Source of the DNA: Trichodesmium sp. MAG_R04
Lineage (GTDB): Bacteria > Cyanobacteriota > Cyanobacteriia > Cyanobacteriales > Microcoleaceae
Direction: 5' to 3'
Length of the DNA: 7,226 nucleotides
Assembly: GCA_023356515.1 (NCBI GenBank)
Contig: JAKQYG010000211.1
Coordinates: 1-7,226 of the forward strand
A program made the translations under genes and the position numbers. The notes beneath the pieces were generated by a model that ran no database searches, was not told the DNA's origin, and worked only from the letters and a program-made list of their open reading frames with translations. Below, in pieces: positions 1 through 5,878 of this stretch (position 1 is the stretch's first letter; each line of letters opens with the position of its first letter).

Positions 1-762
1 CACATAATCATCTGCTTCCTTCTGCTGTAGCATCATCCACATAGCTCGAACATAATCCTTTGCATATCCCCAATCTCGTTTAGCATCCAAATTACCAAGA
101 TAAAGTTTTTTCTGTTTACCGGCTAAAATCTTAGCTACAGCACGAGTAATTTTGCGAGTTACAAAAGTCTCACCTCGGCGAGGACTTTCATGGTTAAATA
201 ATATACCGTTACAAGCAAATAGATTGTATGACTCTCGATAATTTATTGTTTGCCAGTGGGCATAAACTTTAGCACAAGAATAAGGACTACGGGGGTAAAA
301 AGGCGTATTTTCCTTCTGAGGTACTTCTTGAACTTTACCAAACATTTCCGAAGACCCAGCTTGATAGAAACGAACTTCAATTCCAGTACGTTGCTGATAG
401 TCTCTAATTGCTTCGAGTAAACGTAAAGTACCCATTCCCACTGTATCTACAGTATACTCGGGAGAATCAAAGCTAACCCTTACGTGGGACTGAGCACCCA
501 AGTTGTATATTTCTAATGGCTTAACTGCTTCAATAATTCGACGTAGAGTAGTCCCATCAGTTAAGTCTCCATAATGGAGAAATAATCTAGCATTTTGGTT
601 ATGAGAATCTTGATATATATGGTCTATCCTATCTGTATTGAAGCTAGAGCTACGTCTAATAATACCATGAACCTCATAGTCTTTCTCAAGTAAAAACTCA
701 CTTAAATATGAACCGTCTTGACCAGTAATACCAGTAATTAATGCCCGTTTCCTTTGACTCAT
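1..762 (-). CDS. gmd: GDP-mannose 4,6-dehydratase, C-terminus cut by window edge
   Basis: This NADP-dependent short-chain dehydrogenase/reductase-family enzyme converts GDP-D-mannose to GDP-4-keto-6-deoxy-D-mannose, the first step towards GDP-L-fucose and related deoxysugars for surface glycans. 254 codons are present; family members are usually about 320-375 residues, so the C-terminal part lies off the left edge. Visible are the Rossmann motif GITGQDG (residues 11-17), the NADP phosphate-binding RRSS (36-39), YNLGAQSHV (86-94), AGSSEMFG (135-142), the catalytic YxxxK (Y161, K165) and the conserved blocks NHESPRRGETFVTRK (190-204) and LGNLDAKRDWGYAKDY (222-237). S137, E139, Y161 and K165 match the catalytic Thr-Glu-Tyr-Lys set of the family, with Ser for Thr. 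The ATG at 762 gives the expected N-terminus just before the Rossmann motif; only a weak GGTG precedes it. It lies downstream of the priming sugar transferase on the same strand, but a 417-bp gap argues for its own promoter. The next gene to the left could be GDP-fucose synthase, which cannot be seen. Confidence 0.97.
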   Translation of the reverse strand, partial: MSQRKRALITGITGQDGSYLSEFLLEKDYEVHGIIRRSSSFNTDRIDHIYQDSHNQNARLFLHYGDLTDGTTLRRIIEAVKPLEIYNLGAQSHVRVSFDSPEYTVDTVGMGTLRLLEAIRDYQQRTGIEVRFYQAGSSEMFGKVQEVPQKENTPFYPRSPYSCAKVYAHWQTINYRESYNLFACNGILFNHESPRRGETFVTRKITRAVAKILAGKQKKLYLGNLDAKRDWGYAKDYVRAMWMMLQQKEADDYV

Positions 763-839
763 TGCAGTTAATATTCACCACGTATTTACATAGCTACTAA
801 TTCTATAGACATTTATTCCAACTAGCTAGATTTATACAA

Positions 840-864
840 TTTTATACTAAATCCGGGTATAAAA
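840..864. repeat. Perfect 8-bp inverted repeat upstream of gmd
   Basis: The arms TTTTATAC (840-847) and GTATAAAA (857-864) are perfect reverse complements around a 9-nt loop, centred about 90 bp upstream of the gmd start. There is no T-run after the stem on either strand, so it does not look like a terminator. It could be a protein-binding operator or chance in AT-rich DNA. Confidence 0.4.
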
Positions 865-1036
865 GTAGGCTTGTCCCATCCCCTAATCCGTTATTTAGTA
901 AAGGCTGTAACTTTAAAAAATACCCTCTCACTAAGGCTGATTTGGAATCATTTGTAGCAAACATTTATCTAACTTGGTATTAGAGGTGCAATATTTGTAA
1001 AAAGACTATTGACCTCTAACCCTACCAATACTTTCG

Positions 1037-1132
1037 TAGGCGAACCCAGAAACCGATTTTTTTCGTCAATATTTATTGTTAAAAATAACAATTTGTCCTA
1101 AAAATCCGGTTTCTTTATGTAAGTTCTACCTA
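1037..1132. repeat. Nested fold-back repeat with AGAAACCG arms
   Basis: An outer arm AGAAACCG-ATTTTT (1048-1061) pairs with AAAAATCCGGTTTCT (1100-1114), needing only one bulged base. Inside it lies a second perfect hairpin, ATTGTTA (1075-1081), loop AAAA, TAACAAT (1086-1092). Weak pairing continues outwards, TAGG...GAAC on the left against GTTC..CCTA on the right, to about 1037 and 1132. The whole can fold into a long two-part hairpin of about 96 nt. Similar AGAAACC/GGTTTCT motifs recur between genes in filamentous cyanobacteria, which fits a dispersed small repeat; membership of a repeat family is inference, because only one copy is in the window. Confidence 0.6.
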
Positions 1133-1179
1133 CAATAGCTTCAGATAATTTTAGATCTTTCAATTCCAATTACTCAGTA

Positions 1180-1911
1180 TTAGTAAGCACCGTTGTTTTT
1201 TGGAAAAATAACAATGCCAATTGTTTTAAACATGATCCATATATCTATCCAAAAATTTCTGAAGTTTACATAGTAAAGGTCTATTTGAACTCTCTTAGGA
1301 TAAGGAATATCATTGCGACCAGAAACTTGCCATAAACCAGTTATCCCTGGTCTAATGGTAAGAATTTTGTCCATATGATGACCATATTTTGGTAGTTCTT
1401 CAAGGACTAATGGCCTCGGGCCTACTACACTCATGTCACCTTTCAAAACGTTCCAAAATTGAGGAAATTCATCTAAACTTGTAATTCTGAGAAATCTACC
1501 AATCCAAGTAATTCGGGGGTCATGTTTTAATTTGAAACTTTCCTGAAATTCTTGACGAAGATGAGGACAAGTTTCCATTATTTCTCCTAATATTTCATCT
1601 GCATTTTGCACCATGGTTCTAAATTTTAAGCAACGGAATGGCTTTCTATTTTTACCTACTCTTTCTTGAATATAAAAGACTGAGCCTGGTGAGCTTAATG
1701 CAATTAATAAGGCTATCAGGATATAAACGGGGGCAAACAATACGAGGACAGATAGAGAAAATAGAATATCAAATAATCGTTTGGAAAATCCTATTTCTAG
1801 GACGTCTAGAATGTGACTTTTTTGTTGTTCTCTGGGGAGGAAAGGCTGAAAAGCTCGCTTTGTAAATCCTCTAATTACTTTGCCAGAGATGAATTGGCTA
1901 TCAGCAGTCAT
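1180..1911 (-). CDS. Undecaprenyl-phosphate sugar-phosphate transferase (WbaP/WcaJ-type, short form)
   Basis: This 243-residue protein is a monotopic phosphoglycosyl transferase of the bacterial sugar transferase family. Members move a sugar-1-phosphate from a nucleotide sugar to undecaprenyl phosphate at the inner face of the membrane and so start exopolysaccharide, capsule or O-antigen assembly. Family marks visible are a hydrophobic re-entrant segment at about 46-72 with a helix-breaking Pro (P61), KFRTM (96-100), the catalytic Asp-Glu pair in SLDEFPQ (D147, E148), GDMSVVGPRP (158-167), and RPGITGLWQVSGRND (187-201). It consists only of the catalytic domain with a roughly 40-residue lead; the N-terminal multi-span and CoA-binding-like parts of full-length WbaP are absent, as in many short family members. 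The ATG at 1911 is supported by a strong AAGGAG four bases upstream. The sugar cannot be told from sequence; galactose, glucose and others are used in this family. It lies upstream of gmd on the same strand, consistent with one surface-polysaccharide locus. Confidence 0.93.
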   Translation of the reverse strand: MTADSQFISGKVIRGFTKRAFQPFLPREQQKSHILDVLEIGFSKRLFDILFSLSVLVLFAPVYILIALLIALSSPGSVFYIQERVGKNRKPFRCLKFRTMVQNADEILGEIMETCPHLRQEFQESFKLKHDPRITWIGRFLRITSLDEFPQFWNVLKGDMSVVGPRPLVLEELPKYGHHMDKILTIRPGITGLWQVSGRNDIPYPKRVQIDLYYVNFRNFWIDIWIMFKTIGIVIFPKNNGAY

Positions 1912-1915
1912 CTTA

Positions 1916-1921
1916 CTCCTT
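1916..1921 (-). promoter_or_regulatory. Shine-Dalgarno sequence for the sugar transferase
   Basis: On the minus strand this reads AAGGAG, followed by a 4-nt spacer (TAAG) and the ATG at 1911. It is the clearest ribosome binding site in the window and fixes the start of the sugar transferase. Confidence 0.65.
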
Positions 1922-1945
1922 CACTTCACACCACACACAGTCCTG

Positions 1946-1976
1946 ATCATAAAGCCTATAGCAAAATAGAGGGCAA
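1946..1976 (-). promoter_or_regulatory. Possible promoter of the sugar transferase
   Basis: On the minus strand a TATGAT hexamer (1946-1951, five of six matches to the -10 consensus) lies 19 nt from TTGCCC (1971-1976, four of six matches to -35). The spacer is longer than the usual 17, so this is only a candidate. The -35 hexamer overlaps an inverted repeat, GCAAC-TTTG-GTTGC (1973-1986), where a regulator might bind. Transcription from here would give a leader of about 30 nt including the AAGGAG site. Confidence 0.25.
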
Positions 1977-2152
1977 CTTTGGTTGCAAAAAAGATGACTA
2001 ATTTTGGATAAGGACAATTTTTTACTTCTCACTTAGGTGTTCTATGCCCATATGTAAAAATTTTATAAAAATATCTGAATTCAAAAATAAAAATTAAGAT
2101 ATTATTATCGTAATATTTACTATTGATTTTCCATTTTATTCAGTAATCTAAA

Positions 2153-3853
2153 TTAAACAGTCACAACTACAGGGTTAGCAGTATCAATAATTATATTTTC
2201 AATGGCCTCAACAGACAAAATTGGATTAGCTTGTTTAATTAAAGCCACTACACCTGTAACATGGGGTGTTGCCATAGAAGTACCTGTAAAGAAACTATAT
2301 AAATTACCTGTTATTGAAGGAGGTACAGGGGCATAAATATCTCCTGCATCTTCAGGAAAACCATCTCCCCCTGGGGCAACAACATAATCTAAAGGTTGAT
2401 TTCCTGCCTTATTGGAGAAGGAAGAAAATTTCCCATTTTGTTCCACTGAACCAACTGCAATTCCTTGTTCATTAGCTAATTTTGCTGGATAATCAGGACT
2501 ACTTAAACCACCATTACCCACAGCAGAAACAAATACAACACCCCTCTCAGCAGCATAACGAATAGCCTCAATTTCACCTCTAACTAAATTTCTCTCACCA
2601 GAGCTAAAATTAATTACATCTCCTCCATTATCAACAGCATAATGAATGGCCTTTATTCCATCACTAGCTTTGCTTTCTCCTTGATCATTAAGTATCCTGA
2701 CAGGCATAATTTGGACATGTGGAGCTATTCCAGTTGTCCCTATCTCATCTCTCTTGGCAGCGATAGTTCCTGCAATATGAGTTCCATGACCTATTTCATC
2801 TCTTGGGTCATTATTATGATTCACAAAATCCCAACCCTGGACATCATCCACATAGCCATTGGCATCATCGTCAATATTATTGTTGGGAATTTCGTCCCTA
2901 TTATTCCACATTTGGCCTATTAATTCTGGATGGTTATAATCTACACCACTATCAATAACAGCTACTACTATACCATTTCCCTGAAAGCCCTGATTCCAGA
3001 CTTCGGGTGCTTTCACTAAGTTTAGTCCCCACTGATTTTCTCCTACATCAGGAACTTCTGGAAAAGGAGTAGTACCAATAGAACTGGCAACTGCTGCTGA
3101 AGCATCGACTAAACCGTATCCAAAAATATTATTAAAGGTTGGTCTTAAAGAATTAGTAGTTTGTTGAAGTTCATTAGAATTTTTGGTATCTCCGAAAATC
3201 AAGCGACTTTCAAGAAGGTTTGTCTCAGATATTTCTTTAACTCTTGCCAATATTGAACCGCTTGTTTGAACTTGAATTAATGTATCTCCTGTAGACAAAT
3301 CTTCTATTAATAAAATGTCATTTTCTGTTAAGTTGGCTGGGATTTGAATACTGTCAAAATTAAGATTAAAATCATCAATAATATCTGCTGCATCTAAATT
3401 GTTATTATTTGGTGAATCTCGCAAAACAAATATATCATTGCCAGCTTCTCCAATTAATGTATCTTTTCCTAAATCCCCATAAATTATATCATTGCCATTT
3501 CCTCCGAATAAAATATCCCCTCCTTTTCCTCCATAAATCATATCATTTCCGATTTCTCCATAAATTGTGTCTTTACCTAAGTCTCCAAAAACTTTATCGT
3601 TGCCTTGGTTAGCTTGAATAAAATCATTACCTTTACCACCTCGTAAAGTATCATAGCCATCTCCTCCAAAAATATTATCGTTACCTTGATTACCATTAAT
3701 CAATTCAGGGTTTAATGAACCTATTATTGTATCATTTCCATCTAAAGCTTGTAGACCTCCTGAATATGAAATTAGTAAGTTTACTGGTACAGTAAATTGA
3801 TTAGAATTGGCATCCAATAGATAGGAAAGACTAGAAAAGTTAGAACCAATCAT
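2153..3853 (-). CDS. RTX-repeat subtilisin-like (S8) serine protease
   Basis: This 566-residue protein is a probable secreted, calcium-dependent serine endopeptidase. Residues 37-143 carry about eleven RTX nonapeptides of the GGxGxDxUx type (for example GGNGNDIIYG, 117-126), which form a calcium-binding beta roll in this family. A linker (about 144-240) leads to FGYGLVDASAAV (244-255). The S8 domain then spans about 276-560 with the catalytic triad complete: D301 in VIDSGVD, H356 in HGTHIAG, S526 in GTSMATPHV, and the oxyanion-hole N447 in VGNGG. An acidic loop, DDDANGYVDD (328-337), between Asp and His is a likely extra calcium site, as in other cyanobacterial subtilases. The ATG at 3853 is preceded in frame by two TGA stops four codons upstream, so the start cannot lie further out; no clear Shine-Dalgarno is seen. 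There is no N-terminal signal peptide, which fits type I secretion of RTX proteins, although the repeats are N-terminal rather than C-terminal. The protein ends right after the catalytic domain. Confidence 0.93.
   Translation of the reverse strand: MIGSNFSSLSYLLDANSNQFTVPVNLLISYSGGLQALDGNDTIIGSLNPELINGNQGNDNIFGGDGYDTLRGGKGNDFIQANQGNDKVFGDLGKDTIYGEIGNDMIYGGKGGDILFGGNGNDIIYGDLGKDTLIGEAGNDIFVLRDSPNNNNLDAADIIDDFNLNFDSIQIPANLTENDILLIEDLSTGDTLIQVQTSGSILARVKEISETNLLESRLIFGDTKNSNELQQTTNSLRPTFNNIFGYGLVDASAAVASSIGTTPFPEVPDVGENQWGLNLVKAPEVWNQGFQGNGIVVAVIDSGVDYNHPELIGQMWNNRDEIPNNNIDDDANGYVDDVQGWDFVNHNNDPRDEIGHGTHIAGTIAAKRDEIGTTGIAPHVQIMPVRILNDQGESKASDGIKAIHYAVDNGGDVINFSSGERNLVRGEIEAIRYAAERGVVFVSAVGNGGLSSPDYPAKLANEQGIAVGSVEQNGKFSSFSNKAGNQPLDYVVAPGGDGFPEDAGDIYAPVPPSITGNLYSFFTGTSMATPHVTGVVALIKQANPILSVEAIENIIIDTANPVVVTV
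3425..3745 (-). repeat. RTX nonapeptide-coding repeats inside the protease gene
   Basis: This part encodes residues 37-143 of the protease. The first unit, LDGNDTIIG (37-45), stands slightly apart; from residue 53 about ten units run almost unbroken at 9-residue spacing with the Gly-x-x-Asp core. Two near-identical units, DLGKDTIYG (91-99) and DLGKDTLIG (128-136), point to internal duplication. Confidence 0.85.
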
Positions 3854-3914
3854 AGTTTTTCATCATTCATTTATTTTCAGTATCAACGTCTTGTAACTAG
3901 AGAGTACAAAGTTA

Positions 3915-4005
3915 TACCAATTTCATAAACTTAGACTACACTGCTTGTCTTAATATTTATCAAATGTTGACATATGATGTGTAGGCATACTTAAGGAAAT
4001 TGGTA
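3915..4005. mobile_element. MITE-like fold-back element A (TACCAATTTC ends)
   Basis: TACCAATTTC at 3915-3924 is the perfect reverse complement of GAAATTGGTA at 3996-4005; counting one more base on each side the perfect match is 11 bp. Imperfect pairing goes on inwards: 23 of the first 31 positions agree between the two ends, including a shared CTACAC block, so this is more than a chance palindrome. TTA directly flanks both ends (3912-3914 and 4006-4008) and may be a target-site duplication, though the flank and the repeat end can be split in more than one way. It has no coding capacity. The left end is about 60 bp upstream of the protease start, so it may supply or disturb that promoter. Confidence 0.65.
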
Positions 4006-4022
4006 TTATTCTAAAAAATGAT

Positions 4023-4121
4023 TTGCTTTCAAGGCTGGAAGCATTACTGGATAAGCTTTACAACATCTACAGTTTTTTCGAGAGATTTTCTAAAATTGAG
4101 ATAGCTGAAAGTCTTATCTAG
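4023..4121 (+). pseudogene. Possible short ORF or gene remnant, unknown
   Basis: This frame is open from a TGA at 3975 to a TAG at 4119-4121 and has no ATG; the only bacterial-type start near the protein-like part is TTG at 4023, giving 32 residues. The translation is leucine-rich and helical in look (LSRLEALLDKLYNIYSFFER, then FSKIEIAESLI). It begins just outside fold-back element A, so it could be the tail of a gene cut by that insertion. I recognise no family, no ribosome binding site is seen, and chance is a real alternative. Confidence 0.2.
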
Positions 4122-4177
4122 CAATAATTATTCCCAAAACTTCGTATTTTTTAGTCTTGTAATTATGTGCCTTTAAA

Positions 4178-4312
4178 TTAATTAAATGACTGGATTTTTT
4201 GCTTTAGCTTCAATTCTGTCTGTCGGGATAATATTTCTTTCAATTCTTCGGCTGATTCAAGAATATCTAGTTTAACAAGACACACCATATTATTCACTGT
4301 TTTTATGTCCAT
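4178..4312 (-). pseudogene. Transposase N-terminal remnant, probably IS630-type
   Basis: A 44-codon frame, ATG at 4312 to TAA at 4178, encodes VKLDILESAEELKEILSRQ (residues 13-31) and ends KLKQKIQSFN. It resembles the start of cyanobacterial IS630-type transposases, which open with a short strand and a helix of the form ExxExLxxLLxxQ before their helix-turn-helix. Intact transposases of this kind continue for a few hundred residues. Here the frame hits three stops shortly after, with weakly protein-like text between them (FKGT, LQD, KIRSFG), as expected from a decayed copy. A second in-frame ATG (codon 9, 4288) may be the original start. Two fold-back elements lie on either side. The family call rests on motif memory, not on an alignment. 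Confidence 0.45.
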
Positions 4313-4345
4313 TAAGGTATAGCATTCTTTTTAAGAAATGGCATT

Positions 4346-4439
4346 TATAGTCATTCCGAATAAGAATGGGATACTTTTTCAGCTAAAAACCCTTTCACAG
4401 CAAGAAAATCTTGTCTCAATCTAAATCAGAATGACTATA
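4346..4439. mobile_element. MITE-like fold-back element B (TATAGTCATTC ends)
   Basis: TATAGTCATTC at 4346-4356 is the perfect reverse complement of GAATGACTATA at 4429-4439. The match continues imperfectly inwards, with 22 of the first 28 positions agreeing. The outermost TA on each side could be a duplicated TA target, the hallmark of IS630/Tc1-mariner-type insertion, so the element proper may be 4348-4437. It is non-coding, 94 bp long, and begins 33 bp beyond the start of the transposase remnant. Its ends differ from those of element A, so the two are separate families. Confidence 0.65.
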
Positions 4440-4515
4440 TATTAGGCCAAAGTATCAAGGCAGAAGACTAATCTCTCAAAGAGGCAAACTCCTGATTCAA
4501 CCTAGTAGACTCTAA
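4435..4515 (+). pseudogene. Short open stretch, possible C-terminal gene remnant
   Basis: From just after a TGA at 4432 this frame reads 26 residues to a TAA at 4513, including RPKYQGRRLISQRGKLLIQ. It has no ATG. The basic, protein-like text may be the tail of a gene broken by element B, whose right end overlaps it. I recognise no family and the length is within chance. Confidence 0.12.
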
Positions 4516-4593
4516 TTTCTTTGCTGCTGGGCTACACTTATACTAGAGAGCAAATCAACCCACTTTCTACTAAATAAAACGTAACTAAAATTG

Positions 4594-4618
4594 ACTAAAA
4601 TAATAGCCGGATGTGGCT
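4594..4618 (-). terminator. Possible weak terminator after the aminotransferase gene
   Basis: On the minus strand, about 40 nt past the aminotransferase stop, AGCC (4615-4618) can pair with GGCT (4605-4608) around a 6-nt loop, followed by ATTATTTTAGT. The stem is only 4 bp, so this is a weak candidate. Confidence 0.25.
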
Positions 4619-4657
4619 GAATTTCAGAATTATCTTCTTTTGTTAAATAGGAATATT

Positions 4658-5836
4658 TTAAGGCTTTATGTAATTAATACCAGCATTTTTCATTCTTTGT
4701 AATGCTTGATAAATGCTTTTTTCTTCTACTGTTAATGCAATGCGAATAAAACCTTCTCCAGATGCACCATATCCCTTTCCAGGAAGTACGATAATGCTAC
4801 ATTTTTCTAGTAAAAGAGTAGCAAATTCTTGAGATGTATAATTTTTAGGAATTGGAACCCATATATATAAACTTGCTAAGTTTGGTTTAATAGGATAACC
4901 TAAAGACTGCAAACCTTTGATGAGAATATCTCGTCGTTTTTGGTAAACTGCTACTACATTTTGCAAGTCTTTTTCAGTTGTAGAAAAAGCGGCGATCGCT
5001 GCTTTCTGAATTGCTTTAAAGACTCCAGAATCTATGTTAGATTTTACTTGGCTTAATCCTTTTATTCCCAGACTATTTCCTACTACAAAACCAATGCGCC
5101 ATCCTGTCATATTGTAAGTTTTGGATAAGCTATGAAATTCAATTGCTATATCTTTAGCGTTGGGAATTTGTAGAATACTAGGAGATTTATAATTATCATA
5201 AGCTATTTCAGAATAAGCATTGTCGTGGCATAGCAATATGTTGTAATGTCGACAAAAGTCAACTAATTCTTGAAAAAACTCTAAGCTAGCTGTAGCGCCG
5301 GTAGGATTATTAGGATAATTAACCCACAGTAATTTGGCTTTTTCAGCCACTTCTTGAGGAATACTACTTAAAATTGGTAAAAATCCATTTTCTGCCCTAA
5401 GTTGTACTGAGTAAGGTTGACCCTCAGCAAAAATTGTTGAAGTGCGATAAACTGGATAACCAGGGTCAGGAATTATAGTATAATCCCCTGGATTTACAAA
5501 AGCTAGAAAAATATTGTGAATTGACTCTTTTGAGCCTATTGAGGAAATTATCTCTGTTTCTGGGTTTAAATCTTCAACTCCAAACCTACGTTTCATCCAA
5601 TCTGCTGCTGCTTGTCTATATTCTTTTAAACCTTTGTTAGGGGAGTAGTGATGATTTGTTGAATCTTGAATTGCCTCATGCATTGCTTGAACAACATGAT
5701 TGAAAGTAGGTTGGTCTGGATCTCCTACCCCAAAATTGATAACCTCAACTCCTCTTTCGATTAATTCATTCTGTTTACGGTTAATTTCAGTAAAGAGGTA
5801 AGGTGGTATTTTTTCTAACCTTTTGGCAAGCTGCAT
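4658..5836 (-). CDS. LL-diaminopimelate aminotransferase-like class I/II PLP aminotransferase
   Basis: This 392-residue cytoplasmic fold-type I PLP enzyme resembles the DapL/LL-diaminopimelate aminotransferase group. Such enzymes convert tetrahydrodipicolinate to LL-diaminopimelate with glutamate as amino donor, in lysine and peptidoglycan precursor synthesis. The N-terminus, RLEKIPPYLF (6-15), is typical of this subgroup. Visible are NFGVGDPDQPT (34-44), GSKESI (101-106), NYPNNPTG (173-180, N177 near PLP), D205 and Y208 in CHDNAYSE, the PLP lysine K239 in SLSKTYNMTGWRIG, and the carboxylate-binding R365 in FIRIAL. Length is full for the family. The ATG at 5836 gives the family N-terminus; an AGGAG at 5851-5855 lies 14 nt away, further than ideal. 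It follows a conserved small gene by 42 bp on the same strand, probably as one transcript. Cyanobacteria can also carry a longer DapL, so this copy could act on another amino acid such as aspartate; fold and reaction class are certain, substrate is not. Confidence 0.9.
   Translation of the reverse strand: MQLAKRLEKIPPYLFTEINRKQNELIERGVEVINFGVGDPDQPTFNHVVQAMHEAIQDSTNHHYSPNKGLKEYRQAAADWMKRRFGVEDLNPETEIISSIGSKESIHNIFLAFVNPGDYTIIPDPGYPVYRTSTIFAEGQPYSVQLRAENGFLPILSSIPQEVAEKAKLLWVNYPNNPTGATASLEFFQELVDFCRHYNILLCHDNAYSEIAYDNYKSPSILQIPNAKDIAIEFHSLSKTYNMTGWRIGFVVGNSLGIKGLSQVKSNIDSGVFKAIQKAAIAAFSTTEKDLQNVVAVYQKRRDILIKGLQSLGYPIKPNLASLYIWVPIPKNYTSQEFATLLLEKCSIIVLPGKGYGASGEGFIRIALTVEEKSIYQALQRMKNAGINYIKP
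4992..4999. repeat. HIP1 octamer GCGATCGC
   Basis: A palindromic octamer highly over-represented in many cyanobacterial genomes. This copy lies inside the aminotransferase gene. Confidence 0.9.
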
Positions 5837-5878
5837 GATAATTTTATTAACTCCTGAACTTAAGTTAATGCGGATTAT

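Larger units (their letters stand above)
763..1179. other. 417-bp intergenic region between gmd and the sugar transferase
   Basis: No coding region was recognised here. It holds a palindrome at 840-864 and a nested fold-back repeat at 1037-1132, both listed separately. The minus-strand gmd promoter should lie in the 763-870 part, which is rich in TATAAA-like hexamers, but no convincing -35/-10 pair could be chosen by eye. No terminator with a GC stem and T-run was seen behind the sugar transferase. Confidence 0.6.
3854..4657. other. 804-bp intergenic region with mobile-element relics
   Basis: No intact recognisable gene lies here. It holds two MITE-like fold-backs (3915-4005 and 4346-4439), a transposase remnant (4178-4312, minus) and two short open stretches (4023-4121 and 4435-4515, both plus), each listed separately. 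The remaining DNA is AT-rich and has no feature I can support. The promoter of the protease should lie between 3854 and about 3960, possibly within the fold-back end. Confidence 0.7.

Noticed and set aside
1638..1865. Open frame of 75 codons on the plus strand
   Set aside because: It is wholly antisense to the sugar transferase, whose motifs are unmistakable; the translation has no family features.
1813..2001. Open frame of 62 codons on the plus strand across the sugar-transferase start
   Set aside because: Half of it is antisense to the transferase N-terminus, there is no ribosome binding site, and the product resembles nothing.
2041..2152. Terminator behind the protease gene
   Set aside because: The DNA is very AT-rich with a T-rich stretch, but the only nearby stem, GATA/TATC, is 4 bp of weak pairs.
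2642..2923. Open frame of 93 codons on the plus strand
   Set aside because: Antisense to the catalytic domain of the protease; a by-product of its codon pattern.
3409..3612. Repetitive plus-strand frame of 67 codons
   Set aside because: Its periodic text is the antisense reading of the RTX nonapeptide repeats.
3425..3745. CRISPR-like or satellite array
   Set aside because: The periodicity is 27 bp, varies strongly at DNA level and is explained by protein-level RTX repeats.
3767..3853. Signal peptide at the protease N-terminus
   Set aside because: The first 30 residues lack the basic start and continuous hydrophobic core; the protein goes into RTX repeats soon after.
4018..4101. Plus-strand ATG frame of 27 codons (starting MICFQGW)
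   Set aside because: Very short, without a ribosome binding site, and overlapping a more protein-like frame; chance is likely.
4440..4657. Possible small RNA in the gap after the aminotransferase
   Set aside because: Only a tiny CTCT-CAA-AGAG hairpin near 4470 was found; no promoter, terminator or known RNA signature could be recognised.
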